Assembly (NCBI GenBank): GCA_947475895.1
Contig: CANJMF010000011.1
Location: 1 to 64,000, forward strand
Direction of reading: 5' to 3'
DNA from: Fidelibacterota bacterium
GTDB taxonomy: Bacteria > Pseudomonadota > Alphaproteobacteria > Rhodospirillales > Rhodospirillaceae
DNA: 64,000 nucleotides
The notes beneath the pieces were generated by a model. It did no database searches and was not told where the DNA came from. It saw nothing but the letters and a program-made list of their open reading frames with translations. This document shows positions 27,388 to 36,466 of this stretch, piece by piece; within the stretch, counting starts at the first letter, position 1, and the number at the start of each line of letters is the position of its first letter. The position numbers and the translations under genes are program-made.

Positions 27388-28391
27388 TATTCGCCCTCTG
27401 AAAGCACCACGGCCAGCCCAGCACCGCGCGCGTCGGCGGTCGCCGTACACAGGGACGTTCCTAGCTCATTCTGCGCCGCGCAATCCATGGTATTCGCATA
27501 GGCTCCCGCCGCGCGGGCCGCCATAACCCGACCCGACGCGCGATCGACGGAAATGGTGGCCGTAAGCGCGGCGGCGCGTACTTGATTGGTGTCGGCTTGA
27601 AGATACCCCTCGCCCGGCTGCATTTTCCCCGCACCGAACAATCGCCCCATCGTGAGAACGCACGCGACAACGGTGCCGTCGCTATCGCCCACCACGAAGC
27701 TTGTAGCCGCGGTTCCCTGTTGCGCGCCACCGAGGGCAAAGACCCGCGACGAGTCTTGATCGGCAAACGGGGCGTCACGCCACTGCGGGACGTCGCCTGA
27801 GGTTTCGCTGACGCCGACGCGGGTCCGCGCAAGCGTCTCGGCTAACGCCGGTTGAAGGAGCGCATCGCCGGCTTGCAAAAGCTGGCGACGCGCGTTCATG
27901 AAAGTGGTCAGGGCGGCGCTGTCATTCAAAGTCGCCGCGCTATTTTTCAAATCTTTCGCCAAGGCTTGCGACACCGGATGGCCAAAGCGCGCCAACCGCT
28001 CGGCCGGTGCAACGACCTGCGACCAGGACAACCGTCCGCTCGTGCTTTGCAGCACGCGCAAGCCCGGAAGGAGTGTGTTCATTCTCAGAACCCGCGTCGT
28101 GCCGGTGGCCTCGTGAACCAAACACTCACCGCCGCCACCGATGCCCGCGACCGAAGGCAACGTCACCGCGAGGCCCAGCGCCAGCGCCGCAGCCGCATCG
28201 GCGGCACTGCCGTGCGACTTCAAAATGCGCTGCGCGATGCCGACGGCTTGCGGGGTGTCGCCCACTGCCAGGCGCGCAAACGGCGCGGGCTGAGGCGCGG
28301 ACCCCACACGCACATGAACCGCCGGCAACTGCGCGCAACCGGCTAGAACAAAGATTGCTGTAACAACCACTAAGTTATTAGGGCGAAACAC
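27387..28391 (-). CDS. Gamma-glutamyltransferase-like lipoprotein, probably inactive
   Basis: A 334-residue protein with a lipoprotein signal (VLAGC lipobox, Cys about residue 19) followed by a short gamma-glutamyltransferase-like fold (GVAQRILKSHGSAADAA, SVAGIGGGGECLV). Full enzymes are about 550 residues and self-cleave before a catalytic Thr in a TTH motif. Here the matching stretch reads GTAATSFVVGDSDGTV, with Ala where the catalytic Thr should be. It is therefore probably not a classic transferase. The GTG start at 28391 has GGAGG 12 bases upstream. It is coupled to the aminotransferase by a TAATG overlap. Confidence 0.7.
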   Translation of the reverse strand: MFRPNNLVVVTAIFVLAGCAQLPAVHVRVGSAPQPAPFARLAVGDTPQAVGIAQRILKSHGSAADAAAALALGLAVTLPSVAGIGGGGECLVHEATGTTRVLRMNTLLPGLRVLQSTSGRLSWSQVVAPAERLARFGHPVSQALAKDLKNSAATLNDSAALTTFMNARRQLLQAGDALLQPALAETLARTRVGVSETSGDVPQWRDAPFADQDSSRVFALGGAQQGTAATSFVVGDSDGTVVACVLTMGRLFGAGKMQPGEGYLQADTNQVRAAALTATISVDRASGRVMAARAAGAYANTMDCAAQNELGTSLCTATADARGAGLAVVLSEGE

Positions 28392-28502
28392 TTTTTACGT
28401 ATTCCTCCGGATGCCGTTGCACGTTAGTTTAGACAACCTGCGTCACCCGGCCTTTTGTGGCGGCCCAGTTGCGGGTTTTTCATTTAAAGAAGCCGTCTGA
28501 AA

Positions 28503-29945
28503 GTGTCATGCTTTCCGACTGCTTTTAACTTCAGCGTGGGACGAACCTTGCCCTTTTACGCACAGTTTAGAGTAGCGGCGACGCGCACCGTCTCCGGCGT
28601 CTGCATCATGGCGCTGATGTCCGGCCTTTGGCAGTCGGCCCAGGCGCAAGACCTGTCGCAGGGCATGTTGCTGTCGGATACCGAAATCGACATGACGTTG
28701 GCGCAGATGGCACGCCCCGTGTTCGAGGCGGGCCACTTGGTTCCCGGCAATATCCGCATTCACATGATCGTTGACGATTCCATCAACGCGTTCGTGAACA
28801 GCAGCACGGACATGTTCGTAAACACAGGGCTGATTCTGAAATCGAAGAACGCTAACGAGATCATCGGCGTGATGGCCCACGAAACCGGTCACATCGTCGG
28901 CGGCCATACGGTAATGGTGTCGAGCGATATGGCGGCGGTGACGTCGATCACACTGCTGTCGACTCTCCTCGGTATCGCGCTGGGCGTAGCGAGCGGCAAC
29001 CCTGAAGTCGGCCTAGCCATCATGATGGGCGGACAGCGCGCCGCGCTTGGCCGTTATTTGAGTTTCAGCCGCAGCCAAGAATCGCGCGCCGACCAGTTCG
29101 CGCTGCAAGCGCTGGATGACAGCCATCAATCAGCGCAGGGGCTCTTTAACTTCTTCGAGCGCATCCAGGGCGAAATGCTGCTGTACACCAGCCATCCCGA
29201 TCCTTATCTGCAAACCCACCCCATTCCTGCCGACCGATTGGAGATGGTGGGTAATTGGCTGACGAAGGCCCACTACACGAAAGAGGTCGACAGCCCCGAG
29301 ATGCATCGTCAGTACGTCCGCATGATCGCGAAGCTGTACGCCTTCTTGAAACCGCAAATCGCGACACTGCAGAAGTATCCCGCAAGCGATAAAAGCGTTG
29401 AAGCCCGCTATGCGCGTGCCATTGCCTATTACCGCCGGAGCCAATTCGATCAAGCACTGCCGCTGGTGGATGGGCTGTTGGTCGATTTGCCGAAAGATCC
29501 GTTCTTCTGGCAGATCAAAGGCGACATGCTGTTGAGCAAGGCGAAGATCGACGACGCCGTCGTGGCTTACCGAGAAGCCATTAAATACCTGCCCAACGCG
29601 CCTGAAATCCTGGTGGCCATGTCGCGCGCCATGAACGAATCTCACAATCCCGAGTACTTCCCCGAAACCGAGACCAACCTAAAACACGCGCTGCAGCTGG
29701 ACCCCGAAAATCCTGATGCCTGGGACCTGCTGGCCGCCTCGTACGCTCAGAACAATAAACTGGGCCTGTCGGCCTATGCCGCCTCGGAGCGCGCCATTAT
29801 CATGGGGCAATTCGGGGATGTGGTGCGCTACACCATGCAAGCGGAGAAGTTACTGGAGAAAGACACGCCTATCTGGTACCGCCTTCAAGACATCAAGATC
29901 CTGGCGCAGAACAACCTCCACGATATGAAGAACCGCCGCCGCTAG
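28503..29945 (+). CDS. M48-family zinc metalloprotease with TPR repeats (BepA-like)
   Basis: A 480-residue exported protease. The N-terminal signal ends at SAQAQD (about residue 48). The zinc site is H126-E-T-G-H130, with the third ligand in ESRADQFA (about 199). After the protease domain, TPR repeats fill the second half (about 300-470). This layout matches BepA/YfgC, which checks outer-membrane protein assembly in the periplasm. The start used is the GTG at 28503; an internal ATG at 28608 would leave too little signal. dsbA-like follows 36 bases later, consistent with an envelope-protein folding cluster. Confidence 0.92.
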   Translation: MSCFPTAFNFSVGRTLPFYAQFRVAATRTVSGVCIMALMSGLWQSAQAQDLSQGMLLSDTEIDMTLAQMARPVFEAGHLVPGNIRIHMIVDDSINAFVNSSTDMFVNTGLILKSKNANEIIGVMAHETGHIVGGHTVMVSSDMAAVTSITLLSTLLGIALGVASGNPEVGLAIMMGGQRAALGRYLSFSRSQESRADQFALQALDDSHQSAQGLFNFFERIQGEMLLYTSHPDPYLQTHPIPADRLEMVGNWLTKAHYTKEVDSPEMHRQYVRMIAKLYAFLKPQIATLQKYPASDKSVEARYARAIAYYRRSQFDQALPLVDGLLVDLPKDPFFWQIKGDMLLSKAKIDDAVVAYREAIKYLPNAPEILVAMSRAMNESHNPEYFPETETNLKHALQLDPENPDAWDLLAASYAQNNKLGLSAYAASERAIIMGQFGDVVRYTMQAEKLLEKDTPIWYRLQDIKILAQNNLHDMKNRRR

Positions 29946-29981
29946 GCCGCGCGGATCTCATCTGAAAAAAGGACGACCTCT

Positions 29982-30731
29982 ATGCGTACGACACCTGTAA
30001 AAGGCATTTTGCACGCCGGCGTGGCGCTGTTGGCCCTGTTGTTCGCGGCGCCTTCAATGGCAGCCGACCCGTTGTCAAACGCGCAGAAGGATGAAGTGCG
30101 CAAGCTGGTGCGCGAGTACATCATGCAGAACCCGGAAATTATCCGCGATGCCGTGACGGCGCTGCAGGAAAAAGAAGAGCGCGCCACGGAAGCCAAACAG
30201 GCCGACGCGCTGAAGAAGAACAAAGATCAAATTTACAGCGCCGCCGACGGAACGATCCTCGGCAACCCCAAGGGCGATGTGACGCTGGTGGAGTTCTTCG
30301 ACTACAACTGCGGCTATTGCAAACAGATGTTCCCGGCGATGCTGGACGCGATCAAGCAGGACGGAAAAGTCCGCCTCATCGTGAAGGAATTTCCGATCCT
30401 GGGACCTATGTCGCTGACCGCCTCGCGCGCCGCGCTGGCGTCACGCAAGCAAGACAAGTATGCCGCCTTTCACACGGCGCTCATGAGCCACAAGAGCGCG
30501 CTATCGGAAGGCGCGATTTTCCAGTTGGCCAAGGACGCAGGCCTCGACACCAAAAAGCTGGAAGCCGACATGAAGGCGCCCGAAGTGGACGCCGTCATCA
30601 AGGCGAATCACGCGCTGGCAGAATCGATGAATATCGAAGGTACCCCGGCGCTGTTTGTCGGCGACACCTTCGTGAACGGCGCCGTCGACAAGGCCAGACT
30701 TGCGGAATTAATCGCGTCGGCGCGAAAATAA
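29982..30731 (+). CDS. DsbA-family periplasmic thioredoxin-fold protein
   Basis: A 249-residue exported disulfide oxidoreductase. It has a signal peptide (about residues 1-27, ending PSMAAD), a helical coiled N-terminal part (about 32-85, the Com1/DsbA_N form) and a thioredoxin domain with the redox motif C110-GYC113. The cis-proline loop is in EGTPALFVGD. It probably makes or repairs disulfides in envelope proteins. The start ATG at 29982 is preceded by AAGGACGACC. It lies behind the M48 protease in the same direction. A role in oxidation versus isomerisation cannot be told from sequence. Confidence 0.92.
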   Translation: MRTTPVKGILHAGVALLALLFAAPSMAADPLSNAQKDEVRKLVREYIMQNPEIIRDAVTALQEKEERATEAKQADALKKNKDQIYSAADGTILGNPKGDVTLVEFFDYNCGYCKQMFPAMLDAIKQDGKVRLIVKEFPILGPMSLTASRAALASRKQDKYAAFHTALMSHKSALSEGAIFQLAKDAGLDTKKLEADMKAPEVDAVIKANHALAESMNIEGTPALFVGDTFVNGAVDKARLAELIASARK

Positions 30732-30764
30732 GCCTTCAAAGATAAAGACCGCGTTTTAGATGTC

Positions 30765-31388
30765 ATGACGGACACAGAATTCACAGCGAAAGAACGCTCG
30801 CGGTTTCGCAAGCTTTTGGAAGTCGCAAACTCAACAACGTTCTCGGGCGAGCGCGAAGCTGCCTTGACGGCCGCGACACGCCTTGCGGCCGCGCACGGGT
30901 TGTCGCTGCGCGAGGCCGCCGGCATGAGCGACATCGACTCTCAGGCCAGCAATCCGGTGCGCTCGCGCCATCGCCCGCGCGCCAGTGCGGCGTACCCCGC
31001 CGACTTCGGTGCGGCCGGTGCCGATGCCATGGGCCGCTGGTGGACACGCCCCGACCGGGCCGCGCCCGCTGGCGACGCAGCCGGTCACCGCACCGAGCAC
31101 GAACGCGTCGCCGCCGAGAAACGCCGGCGCGACGAAGCGTTGGCGGATGCATTGCGACGTGGTTTGGATGCGGACATTCGTGCGGAGGAAGCGCGCCGCG
31201 CGGCGCGGAAGTCGAGCTATGTGCGCCCGGCCAAGCGCGGCTCGTGGCGCTCACGGCCCGAGTTCATCCGCGTGCTGTTAAGCGAAACCGAAATGACGGC
31301 CAAGGAGATTGCCGCCGCGGCGGGAGTCTCCGTCTACGAAGTCTTCAAGGTAAAGCTATTGATGCGCAACGAAGCCAAAGCTTCTTAG
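30765..31388 (+). CDS. DUF2786-like protein with a C-terminal helix-turn-helix-like segment
   Basis: A 207-residue cytoplasmic protein of unknown function. The N-terminal part (about residues 10-55; KLLEVANSTTFSGEREAA, AHGLSLREAAGM) resembles DUF2786, found in small phage and bacterial proteins. A charged, Arg/Ala-rich middle (about 70-160) follows. The last 40 residues (SETEMTAKEIAAAAGVSVYE) look like a helix-turn-helix. It starts 34 bases after the DsbA-like gene and its stop lies 3 bases from the convergent flgE stop. The combination suggests nucleic-acid binding, but no target is visible. Confidence 0.65.
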   Translation: MTDTEFTAKERSRFRKLLEVANSTTFSGEREAALTAATRLAAAHGLSLREAAGMSDIDSQASNPVRSRHRPRASAAYPADFGAAGADAMGRWWTRPDRAAPAGDAAGHRTEHERVAAEKRRRDEALADALRRGLDADIRAEEARRAARKSSYVRPAKRGSWRSRPEFIRVLLSETEMTAKEIAAAAGVSVYEVFKVKLLMRNEAKAS

Positions 31389-31391
31389 CGA

Positions 31392-32669
31392 TTACCGGAT
31401 CAGATCGCGCGCCGCTTGCGTCATTTCGTCGGCGGTCTGAACGACTTTCGCCGAACTTGAATACGCACGCTGCGCGATGATCATTTTCGAGAACTGATCG
31501 GCAAGATCGACGTTGGAGGCTTCCAACGCGCCCACGACGAATTGCGTGGCGCCGGCATTTTTCTGTAGACCCTTAAGATCAAGATCGCCCGCATCGCGGG
31601 TTTGCTCAAAGATGTTGCCCGGCTTGGCGTCGAGATTGTTGTTGGCGTCGAAGGTCGCCACCGGCAGCTTGTAGAGATTGCGCACTTCGCCATTGGAATA
31701 GCTGCCGATCAGGACGCCCTGATCGTTGAAGTACGTATTGTTCAAGCGGCCTTCGAGATAGCCGTCCTGATCGATATTTTGAACCGTAAGGTCGCCGCTC
31801 TCACCCAGTTGCGTCATCTTGCTTAGGTCGAGCGTGACGTATTGCGCGCCGGAATAATCGTTGATGAGCGCGCTGATCTGACCGCCGGCCGGTTCGATAA
31901 GGTTGCCGAGACCGTCGAACGAGACGTTCGGCGGATCGAAATCCACGGTGACGGGATTGTTGGCGCTGTCGATGCTGGACATCTGCAGTGTGAATCCGGG
32001 CGTGCCGTCGGTGTTGCGCGTGAAGCCGACGCTGAGCGTGCGCGTGGCACCCTCTTGATCGACAAACGGCAGGCCGACCGTTTGCAGGCCCTTGCTGCTG
32101 TCCAACGAAAGATTGCCTTGGAGCTTAATGTTGGTGGTGGCTTTCGAAGGCACGACCGAGTTGTTGTTGAACATGATCGGCGTCAACGAGCTGAGCGTGT
32201 TGGTTTCGCTAATTTCTCCGTTTTCGTCCGCGGCCCAACCGTAGACGTAATTGCCGTTGGCGGTGGTCATCAACGTGCCGGAATCATTCACGCCATTACC
32301 GTCGGTGTCGACACCGAGGTCGATGGATTTGCCGAACATGGCGCCATCGCGCGTGTACTGCCAGCGGCTGCTGCCGTCGGTGGCGGAATTGGTGACCATA
32401 AAGCCGCGGCCGTTCAACGCCATATCGAAAGCACGACCGGTGGTCGTGATCTGACCCTGGTTATCGACTTGGCGGAAATCGAAGGTATTGACCGTGAAGA
32501 AATTTTTGGCGGGCGGCGTGATGTGATTGAGCAACGTCTCGAAGTGCGTGTCTTGGCGCTTGTAGGCAGTGGTGTTCACGTTCGCGATGTTCGTCGAGAT
32601 GTTCGACAAAAATTGCGCCTGCGAGTTCATCGCTTGAACCGCGGTGTTGAAAATGCCCTGCAAACTCAT
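31392..32669 (-). CDS. flgE: Flagellar hook protein FlgE (orphan locus)
   Basis: A 425-residue axial protein. The N-terminal rod/hook motif LSNISTNIANVNTTAYKRQD (about residues 22-41) and the C-terminal GALEASNVDLADQFSKMI plus YSSSAKVVQTADEM are diagnostic of FlgE/FlgF/FlgG; the variable middle and total length fit FlgE best. I start it at the ATG at 32669 (MSLQGIFNTAV), because GGAGACG sits just upstream; a longer frame to 32720 is not needed. No other flagellar gene is in the window. A sigma-54 promoter is placed 76-92 bases upstream, as for hook genes in Caulobacter. Confidence 0.88.
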   Translation of the reverse strand: MSLQGIFNTAVQAMNSQAQFLSNISTNIANVNTTAYKRQDTHFETLLNHITPPAKNFFTVNTFDFRQVDNQGQITTTGRAFDMALNGRGFMVTNSATDGSSRWQYTRDGAMFGKSIDLGVDTDGNGVNDSGTLMTTANGNYVYGWAADENGEISETNTLSSLTPIMFNNNSVVPSKATTNIKLQGNLSLDSSKGLQTVGLPFVDQEGATRTLSVGFTRNTDGTPGFTLQMSSIDSANNPVTVDFDPPNVSFDGLGNLIEPAGGQISALINDYSGAQYVTLDLSKMTQLGESGDLTVQNIDQDGYLEGRLNNTYFNDQGVLIGSYSNGEVRNLYKLPVATFDANNNLDAKPGNIFEQTRDAGDLDLKGLQKNAGATQFVVGALEASNVDLADQFSKMIIAQRAYSSSAKVVQTADEMTQAARDLIR

Positions 32670-32744
32670 CGCACGTCTCCACTTCAAGGCCCCTGGAAAC
32701 GCGCACGGATCACCGTGCACGCACTATGGGCGTCAGTGAAGAGT

Positions 32745-32761
32745 TAGCAAGCCTCGTGCCA
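32745..32761 (-). promoter_or_regulatory. Sigma-54 (-24/-12) promoter of flgE
   Basis: The minus strand reads TGGCACGAGGCTTGCTA. This matches the full consensus TGGCACG-N4-TTGCW, with GG at 32760-32759 and GC at 32748-32747, 10 bases apart. Transcription would start near 32735, giving a leader of about 65 bases. Hook genes in several alphaproteobacteria are transcribed from such promoters with the activator FlbD. Confidence 0.85.
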
Positions 32762-32857
32762 CGCACGAACGAAGTGGATTCAAGGACTTAGGAATTGGAG
32801 CGGCGCGTAAGCCCGGAAAATTCGCGCACGCGGCCAGGTTATCCCGGCAAAATGTGC

Positions 32858-33649
32858 CTAGATCAAACCGGCCAAGGGGCTGGACGGATCGGCGTACAGT
32901 TTGCGCGGCATGCGGCCGGCGAGATACGCAAGGCGTCCCGCTTCGACTGCCAACTTCATGGCGCGCGCCATGCGGATGGGATCTTTCGCGGCGGCGATGG
33001 CGGTGTTCATGAGCACGCCGTCGCAGCCAAGTTCCATGGCGATGGCGGCGTCGGACGCGGTGCCTACGCCCGCATCCACCAGCACCGGCACTTTCGATTG
33101 TTCGACGATCAGACGAATGCCGACGGGATTTTGCACGCCAAGACCGGAGCCGATGGGCGCTGCCAAGGGCATGATCGCGCAGCAGCCCAAGTCCTCGAGG
33201 CGCTTGCACATGATCGGATCGTCGGAGCAATAGACCATGACGTCGAAGCCCTCTTTGATCAGGACTTCGGCGGCTTTCAATGTCTCGATCATATTGGGGT
33301 AGAGCGTCTTTTGATCGCCCAGCACTTCGAGCTTCACGAGTTTCCAGCCGCCGGCTTCACGGGCCAAGCGCAGCGTACGCACGGACTCTTCGGCCGTGTA
33401 GCAAAAGGCGGTGTTGGGCAAATAGGTGTATTTTTTGGGGTCGACGTAATCCATCAGCACGGGCTGCGACGGATCGGAAATATTCACGCGCCGCACGGCG
33501 ACCGTGACGATCTCGGCGCCGGATGCCTCGATGGCGCGCGCGGTTTCGGTGAAGTCTTTGTACTTGCCGGTGCCGACGAGTAGGCGCGAGCGGAAACGCT
33601 GTCCCGCTACTTCGAAAAAGTCTTCGGCTAGCTTCTGATCGCCGTCCAT
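32858..33649 (-). CDS. thiG: Thiazole synthase
   Basis: A 263-residue TIM-barrel enzyme that makes the thiazole phosphate of thiamin from deoxyxylulose phosphate, dehydroglycine and ThiS thiocarboxylate. The Schiff-base lysine is K106 in [11 protein letters not shown]. The phosphate-binding end is [15 protein letters not shown] and [18 protein letters not shown]. Its ATG at 33649 shares a base with the thiS stop (TAATG), so the pair is translationally coupled. No ThiO or ThiE gene is adjacent. I see no TPP riboswitch upstream of the pair. Length is normal for the family. Confidence 0.95.
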   Translation of the reverse strand: MDGDQKLAEDFFEVAGQRFRSRLLVGTGKYKDFTETARAIEASGAEIVTVAVRRVNISDPSQPVLMDYVDPKKYTYLPNTAFCYTAEESVRTLRLAREAGGWKLVKLEVLGDQKTLYPNMIETLKAAEVLIKEGFDVMVYCSDDPIMCKRLEDLGCCAIMPLAAPIGSGLGVQNPVGIRLIVEQSKVPVLVDAGVGTASDAAIAMELGCDGVLMNTAIAAAKDPIRMARAMKLAVEAGRLAYLAGRMPRKLYADPSSPLAGLI

Positions 33650-33855
33650 TATCCGCCACCAATAAAGTGCACAATCTCGAGCCGATCGCCCTCGGCCACA
33701 TGGGTGGCGCTAAAGGCGGACTTGGGCACGATCTCAAGGTTGCGCTCGACCGCCACTTTCCGGCCCTCGATGCCGAGTTCCTTTAACAGCCCCTCCACCG
33801 TCAAAGCGGCGGGAAGCGTGCGGCTTTCGCCGTTGATGATGACCGAAACCGACAT
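33649..33855 (-). CDS. thiS: Sulfur carrier protein ThiS
   Basis: A 68-residue ubiquitin-like carrier. It ends in the required Gly-Gly (VHFIGGG), whose terminal carboxylate is adenylated and turned into a thiocarboxylate that gives sulfur to ThiG. The start is the ATG at 33855 ([14 protein letters not shown]). It is the first gene of the thiS-thiG pair and is divergent from aroQ, with a 220-base spacer that should hold both promoters. The sulfur chain may draw on the cysteine desulfurases elsewhere in the window. Confidence 0.93.
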   Translation of the reverse strand: MSVSVIINGESRTLPAALTVEGLLKELGIEGRKVAVERNLEIVPKSAFSATHVAEGDRLEIVHFIGGG

Positions 33856-34076
33856 CGTGGCAGAGTGAATAACCGCAGCGCGTTTAGCAAATCAAATTCG
33901 AATTCTGACTTGGCTGTAACATGGTGATTTGTAAAGCTTTTTTTCGCGAGCATTGACCCGGGTGGTTGCTCCCTCGCCGGGGCTGGTATAGGACTGTCGG
34001 CTGGCCGTCGAACCCTGGGGCAACAACGGGGAAAATGGCCGTAAAAAGTGACGTCGTGGAAATGCGTGGGGTAGGC

Positions 34077-34538
34077 GTGAGCCGTAGTGTTCTGATCTTG
34101 AACGGTCCGAATCTCAACCTGCTGGGACAGCGGGAGCCGGAGATTTACGGCCGCACGACACTGGACGATATCCGCGCAGCTTCGACGGCGCGCGCGAGTG
34201 GACATGGTTTAACCGCAGACTTCCGCCAAACGAACGACGAAGGCGAATTGGTGTCGTGGGTGCAGAGCGTGCGCACGCAAGGTGCGGCGGGCGCGGCCGG
34301 CATCATCATCAACGCCGCCGCCTACACGCATACATCGGTCGCGATCCTGGACGCCCTGCTCGCGTGCGGCGTTCCGGTCATCGAAGTGCATCTCTCGAAC
34401 ATTTTTAAACGCGAAGAATTTCGGCATCACTCGTTCATCAGTCGCGCGGCCACAGGCGTTATCTGCGGCTTCGGCGCACAAGGCTACGAACTCGCCATCG
34501 ATGCCATGGCGACCCTATTGAAGGCACAAAAGTCGTGA
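34077..34538 (+). CDS. aroQ: 3-dehydroquinate dehydratase, type II
   Basis: A 153-residue enzyme of the shikimate pathway (third step). It has [21 protein letters not shown] with the catalytic Tyr near residue 27, the [12 protein letters not shown] loop, and VIEVHLSN with FRHHSFIS. The start is ambiguous. GTG at 34077 gives the usual family length; ATGs at 34062 and 34035 would add 5 and 14 residues. The stop overlaps the accB start by 4 bases (GTGA). The order aroQ-accB-accC-aat is common in alphaproteobacteria. Confidence 0.93.
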   Translation: MSRSVLILNGPNLNLLGQREPEIYGRTTLDDIRAASTARASGHGLTADFRQTNDEGELVSWVQSVRTQGAAGAAGIIINAAAYTHTSVAILDALLACGVPVIEVHLSNIFKREEFRHHSFISRAATGVICGFGAQGYELAIDAMATLLKAQKS

Positions 34539-35092
34539 AGAAGACCAAAGCAAAACCGGCAGCCAAGGCTGCCGCGAAACCTGTGGCGAAACCGGGCGCA
34601 AAGCCTGCCGCTAAACCCGCCGCAGGTTCGATTGTGAAAGTTGATTCGTCGAGCCAGTTGGACAGCAAGCTGGTGCGCCAATTGGCCGCCGTGTTGAACG
34701 AAACCGGCCTGACCGAAATCGAATACGAAATGGGCGGATTGCGCGTGCGCGTCGCCCGCCATGCGCATCAGGTCGGCAGCTTCGTCCCAGGTCCGGCGCC
34801 CGTGATGGCGCAAGCGGCTGCCGTGGAAGCCCCCAAACCGCTCGACGCCGCATCGCATCCCGGCACCGTGAAGTCGCCCATGGTCGGCGTTGGTTACCTG
34901 TTGCCTGAACCCGGCGCCGCGCCGTTCATCAAGGTGGGCGATACCGTGACCGAAGGCCAAACGCTGTTCCTGATCGAGGCCATGAAGACCTTCAACCCAG
35001 TGAAGGCGCCGCGCGGCGGTAAGGTCACGAAGATCCTGATCGAAAACGGTTCGCCCGTGGAATACGGCGAACCCTTGGTCATCATCGAATAG
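34535..35092 (+). CDS. accB: Biotin carboxyl carrier protein of acetyl-CoA carboxylase
   Basis: A 185-residue carrier for fatty-acid synthesis. The biotinylated lysine is K151 in [12 protein letters not shown]. The first 30 residues are an Ala/Lys/Pro linker (repeats of AKP) not found in E. coli BCCP, followed by the helical TRALLA-like region (about 36-60) and the C-terminal biotinyl domain (about 110-185). The GTG start at 34535 overlaps the aroQ stop. accC follows after 2 bases. Product acts with AccC in the cytoplasm. Confidence 0.95.
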   Translation: MKKTKAKPAAKAAAKPVAKPGAKPAAKPAAGSIVKVDSSSQLDSKLVRQLAAVLNETGLTEIEYEMGGLRVRVARHAHQVGSFVPGPAPVMAQAAAVEAPKPLDAASHPGTVKSPMVGVGYLLPEPGAAPFIKVGDTVTEGQTLFLIEAMKTFNPVKAPRGGKVTKILIENGSPVEYGEPLVIIE

Positions 35093-35094
35093 AA

Positions 35095-36444
35095 ATGTTC
35101 GAAAAAATTCTCATCGCCAATCGCGGCGAGATCGCCCTGCGCGTGCAGCGTGCCTGCCGTGAGATGGGCATCAAAACCGTGGCCGTGCATTCGACCGCCG
35201 ATTCCGAGGCCATGCACGTGCGCCTCGCGGACGAAGCCGTGTGTATCGGACCGCCGGCCGCGCGGGACAGCTATCTGAACAAGGCCGCCATTATTTCGGC
35301 GGCCACCATTACCGGCGCCGACGCCATTCATCCGGGCTACGGCTTCCTGTCGGAAAACGCAGCCTTTGCGGAAATGGTCGCCGAACATCACCTGACCTTC
35401 ATCGGTCCGGACCCGAAGCACATCCGCAACATGGGCGACAAAGTCGTCGCCAAGCAAACCGCCAAAGAAGCTGGAATCCCCGTGGTTCCGGGCTCCGAAG
35501 GCGCGATCCCGGACGAAAACGCGGCGGTCGAAATCGCGGATAGCATTGGGTACCCGGTGCTGATCAAAGCCTCCGCCGGTGGCGGCGGACGCGGCATGAA
35601 AGTGGCGCAATCGCGCGACGACGTGCGCGAAGCGTTCACGACGGCCGGTACCGAAGCCAAAGCGGCCTTCGGCAACGGCGAAGTGTACATGGAGAAGTAC
35701 CTCGGCCATCCGCGCCACATCGAGATTCAGGTGCTAGGCGACAAGCACGGCAATGTGGTGCACCTGGGCGAGCGCGATTGCTCGTTACAGCGTAAGCACC
35801 AGAAGATTTTCGAGGAAACCCCCTCGCCCGCCCTTAACCGCGCGCAAGCCAACGAAATCGGCGACGTGGTGGTCACGGCCATGAAGAAGATCGGCTACGA
35901 CAACGCGGGCACGGTCGAGTTTTTGTACGAAGACGGCAAATTCTATTTCATCGAAATGAACACCCGCTTGCAGGTGGAGCACCCGGTGACGGAAATGGTC
36001 ACGGGCCTGGATTTGGTGCGCGAGCAGATCCGCGTCGCCGCCGGCCTCGAGCTGGAGTTCAAGCAAGAAGACGTGAAGTTCGAAGGCTACGCCATGGAGT
36101 GCCGCATCAACGCGGAAAACTCCTATACCTTTGCACCTTCTCCGGGAAAGATCCTGGGGTACCACGCGCCCGGCGGGCGCCGGGTGCGAGTCGACTCGGG
36201 CATGTTTGCGGGCTTCAAGATTCCTCCCCATTACGATAGTTTGATTGCTAAGCTGATTGTGCAAGGAAGCACGAGAGAAGAATGCTTGATGCGGATGCGC
36301 CGAGCGCTGCACGAGTACGTGATCGACGGGATCGACACGACCATTCCGTTGCATCAAGCGGTTCTCAACGAACCCACATTCGTCGACGGCAATTACGACA
36401 TTCGCTGGCTGGAAAACTTCGTCGCGTCGCGCAACGCCAAGTAA
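35095..36444 (+). CDS. accC: Biotin carboxylase subunit of acetyl-CoA carboxylase
   Basis: A 449-residue ATP-grasp enzyme that carboxylates biotin on AccB with bicarbonate. It has the N-terminal ILIANRGEIALRV, the glycine-rich ATP lid SAGGGGRGMKVA (about residues 161-172), HPRHIEIQVLGDKHGN, and EMNTRLQVEHPVTE with catalytic Arg and Glu. It begins 2 bases after accB, forming one operon. Length matches the family exactly. Confidence 0.97.
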   Translation: MFEKILIANRGEIALRVQRACREMGIKTVAVHSTADSEAMHVRLADEAVCIGPPAARDSYLNKAAIISAATITGADAIHPGYGFLSENAAFAEMVAEHHLTFIGPDPKHIRNMGDKVVAKQTAKEAGIPVVPGSEGAIPDENAAVEIADSIGYPVLIKASAGGGGRGMKVAQSRDDVREAFTTAGTEAKAAFGNGEVYMEKYLGHPRHIEIQVLGDKHGNVVHLGERDCSLQRKHQKIFEETPSPALNRAQANEIGDVVVTAMKKIGYDNAGTVEFLYEDGKFYFIEMNTRLQVEHPVTEMVTGLDLVREQIRVAAGLELEFKQEDVKFEGYAMECRINAENSYTFAPSPGKILGYHAPGGRRVRVDSGMFAGFKIPPHYDSLIAKLIVQGSTREECLMRMRRALHEYVIDGIDTTIPLHQAVLNEPTFVDGNYDIRWLENFVASRNAK

Positions 36445-36466
36445 CGAACGCAAGGAGCCCTGCTCC

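Noticed and set aside
33856-34076. TPP riboswitch before thiS
   Set aside because: No CTGAGA-type THI-box core is visible on the minus strand upstream of thiS.
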